A DNA stretch of 13,656 nt from JACPNK01 sp964479745 (GTDB lineage Bacteria; Patescibacteriota; Minisyncoccia; 2-02-FULL-40-12; IGHO2-12-FULL-4): NCBI GenBank assembly GCA_964479745.1, contig CAYZNJ010000015.1, positions 1 to 13,656 of the forward strand, in the 5' to 3' direction. Below, in pieces: positions 12,237 through 13,656 of this stretch. The stretch's first letter is position 1; the number at the start of each line of letters is the position of its first letter. The notes under the pieces were generated by a model, which worked only from the letters and a program-made list of their open reading frames with translations, did not search any database and had not been told where the DNA came from. A program made the position numbers and the translations under genes.

Positions 12237-13656
12237 TTGGACTACGAAAAAAATCCAGAAAAAGAAAATAACGGACAGGAGCACAAAGCGAACCAAGCGC
12301 CTGTTTTTGAATATTCTGGCAAGTCCATTTTTCACCAGGGGAAAATATATGTTCCGGCCGGAGAAGTTGCCAGAGAATTTAATTATGCTTTAAGTCACGT
12401 TTCTTTGCTGGCTAGACAGCAAAAGATAAATGCAATTTGGACAGGCAAGCGCTGGTATGTAAACAGAGATTCTGTTTTAAATTACCGCGCTCGGTTTGCA
12501 AGAGCCGATTTAGTTCTTTCTGCCTCGGATACGAGGCAAACAGTTCTTTCTTCACCCTCTGTTGTAAAAACGAGGGAGTACTTATCGGGAAGAGCCAATC
12601 TTCTTAAGACCGTTCTTGGACTAACTATCCTCGGCGGTCTTTTATTTTTCCTTATCTCTTCTGTCAGCATCATTCGTCCGGACTCTTCTTCCTCCGCTCT
12701 TATCTCTTTTTCTCTGCCGAGCTATGTTAAAAATATATCTGGTATTTTAAAGCAGACTGGCAAGTCAGTCTATAACAGATTTTTTACTGCCAAAGACTCT
12801 ACAGATCAGGCATTGAAAGATCTGGCTAACAAAATCTCTGAGCTTGAAAAAAGAACCATTCCTTTGCCCCTAAGCCAAGATAAAACGGCAGTAACCCAGC
12901 CCGTTAAAGAAAAGACTGTTGTTAAAGAAAAAACCGTTGAAACCAGAACCAAAGTTACGGAAAAGATAACTGTTCGCAACGAAGATCTGGAAAAATTGGC
13001 AAGTCAGGTGGTAAGCCAAGGATTAAGGCTGGACTCACTTTTGTCTCTTGGGCAGAGAATTGATGATCTTCAGTTGGCTGTTAACTCTCGTTTTTCCAAC
13101 ACTCCCACCATACTTATTCCCCCCCCTTCTTCCACCGGCGGCGGAATCAATATCCTTAATCCAGCCAATCTTCAATCTGAAACTGCCACTATTTCCCGCG
13201 TTTTAACCGTCCAAGGCTCCTCCGTCATTGACGGCGACCTGACGGTCAACAGCAACACTACTTTGGGCAACGCTTCCACCGATACTCTCACCTTTAACGC
13301 TTCCACTCTTTCCATTCCCAACAACCTGACCATCTCTGACGGCAACGTGACTTTCTCCGGTAATTTGACTAGTGCTGCTACTCTTTTCTTGAACAATGCC
13401 TCCGTCTCCTCCGCTTTTGAGGTTGGAACAAATAAATTTTATGTCTCTGGTTCAAATAATTTTGTCGGTCTAAACACAAATAACCCTTCAACTGTACTGG
13501 AAGTCCAAGGCACCGCCTCCGCCTCCTACCTTCTGACGGGCAATACTATCCAAGTCGGAGGTTTTGCCAGCGCTGCCTATAACCGATTCGGCACTTTAAC
13601 CACGGGTCACTCCAACTACATCTCAACTACCAATGACCTGCTCATCTCGGGCGATC
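12237..13656 (+). CDS. HTH-membrane-coiled coil-fibre surface protein (3' end outside window)
   Basis: The frame is open from 12219 to the window edge; 473 residues are visible from a TTG at 12237, the only usual start codon in the first part. Residues 36-83 form an excisionase/MerR-like helix-turn-helix (KIYVPAGEVAREFNY, then SLLARQQKINAIWTGKRWYV). Residues 125-146 form one membrane helix (TVLGLTILGG onward) preceded by basic residues, so the N-terminus should be cytoplasmic. A coiled-coil-like stalk follows (about 170-285, with KEKTVVKEKTVETRTKV), then a proline hinge (295-297) and beta-rich repeats with FEVGTNKFYVSGSNNFVGL and TASASYLLTGNTIQVGGF. The latter resemble fibre repeats I associate with Parcubacteria surface proteins. 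There is no Shine-Dalgarno. Function is unknown; adhesion or membrane-linked regulation are possible. Confidence 0.8.
   Translation, partial: MDYEKNPEKENNGQEHKANQAPVFEYSGKSIFHQGKIYVPAGEVAREFNYALSHVSLLARQQKINAIWTGKRWYVNRDSVLNYRARFARADLVLSASDTRQTVLSSPSVVKTREYLSGRANLLKTVLGLTILGGLLFFLISSVSIIRPDSSSSALISFSLPSYVKNISGILKQTGKSVYNRFFTAKDSTDQALKDLANKISELEKRTIPLPLSQDKTAVTQPVKEKTVVKEKTVETRTKVTEKITVRNEDLEKLASQVVSQGLRLDSLLSLGQRIDDLQLAVNSRFSNTPTILIPPPSSTGGGINILNPANLQSETATISRVLTVQGSSVIDGDLTVNSNTTLGNASTDTLTFNASTLSIPNNLTISDGNVTFSGNLTSAATLFLNNASVSSAFEVGTNKFYVSGSNNFVGLNTNNPSTVLEVQGTASASYLLTGNTIQVGGFASAAYNRFGTLTTGHSNYISTTNDLLISGD
13119..13126 (+). repeat. C8 homopolymer in the surface-protein gene
   Basis: Eight consecutive C bases code the proline hinge between stalk and fibre. 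A one-base length change would shift the frame and remove the fibre while leaving the HTH, membrane helix and stalk. Confidence 0.7.

Noticed and set aside
12199..12393. A 64-codon frame starting with TTG at 12199.
   Set aside because: It is in another frame from the HTH-fibre protein, overlaps its start, and its lysine-rich product looks like a shadow of the real frame.
1..13656. CRISPR arrays, tRNA genes, classical insertion sequences and prophage genes.
   Set aside because: No regularly spaced repeats, no tRNA cloverleaf or T-arm motif, and no transposase or phage structural gene were found.

Overview
The window looks like a piece of a Candidate Phyla Radiation (Patescibacteria, probably Parcubacteria-like) chromosome. 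The reasons are small, tightly packed genes with ATGA and TAATG overlaps, divergent short versions of core enzymes, an A-type RNase P RNA with a long P12 hairpin, and at the right edge a surface-fibre protein with repeats of the kind I associate with this group. TGA is used as a stop (for example at the ends of tpiA, galT and both GT4 genes), so the SR1/Gracilibacteria code is not in use. The lineage is an inference from style, not a search result.

Layout. 1-48: tail of an unidentified upstream gene overlapping map. 45-809: methionine aminopeptidase. 869-1294: an orphan gene with a good Shine-Dalgarno and its own terminator, followed by a 37-bp near-perfect palindrome (1323-1359). 1391-2101: GT2 glycosyltransferase. 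2197-7665: one long overlapping operon, galT-like, dedA, tpiA, pgk, DHH phosphoesterase, DEDDh exonuclease and RNase HI, closed by a bidirectional terminator. 7697-8135 (minus): rnpB with a clear promoter. 8200-12080: GIY-YIG gene, polyprenyl-phosphate sugar transferase and two GT4 glycosyltransferases. 12081-12236: AT-rich promoter region with a perfect DnaA-box sequence. 12237 to the edge: a large membrane protein with an N-terminal helix-turn-helix, one membrane helix, a coiled coil and the start of a beta-rich fibre.

How the genes fit together. The middle operon joins lower glycolysis and sugar-nucleotide metabolism to three nucleic-acid hydrolases. The right part builds a lipid-linked surface polysaccharide and a surface fibre, so it looks like a cell-envelope region.

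Most unusual observation. A pair of 18-nt inverted arms bounds the GIY-YIG gene almost exactly (8204-8482). The same arms bound a 124-bp gene-free interval (2075-2198). Both copies keep the same two mismatches (A.A and C.C), while the inner arm bases change in a compensating way, so pairing of the arms seems to be conserved. In both copies the right arm contains the first two bases of the next gene's ATG. This suggests a minimal GIY-YIG-linked mobile element with a nonautonomous copy. Other points: a triosephosphate isomerase lacking about 12 residues at the dimer-interface loop 3 region, and the HTH-membrane-fibre fusion with a C8 tract.
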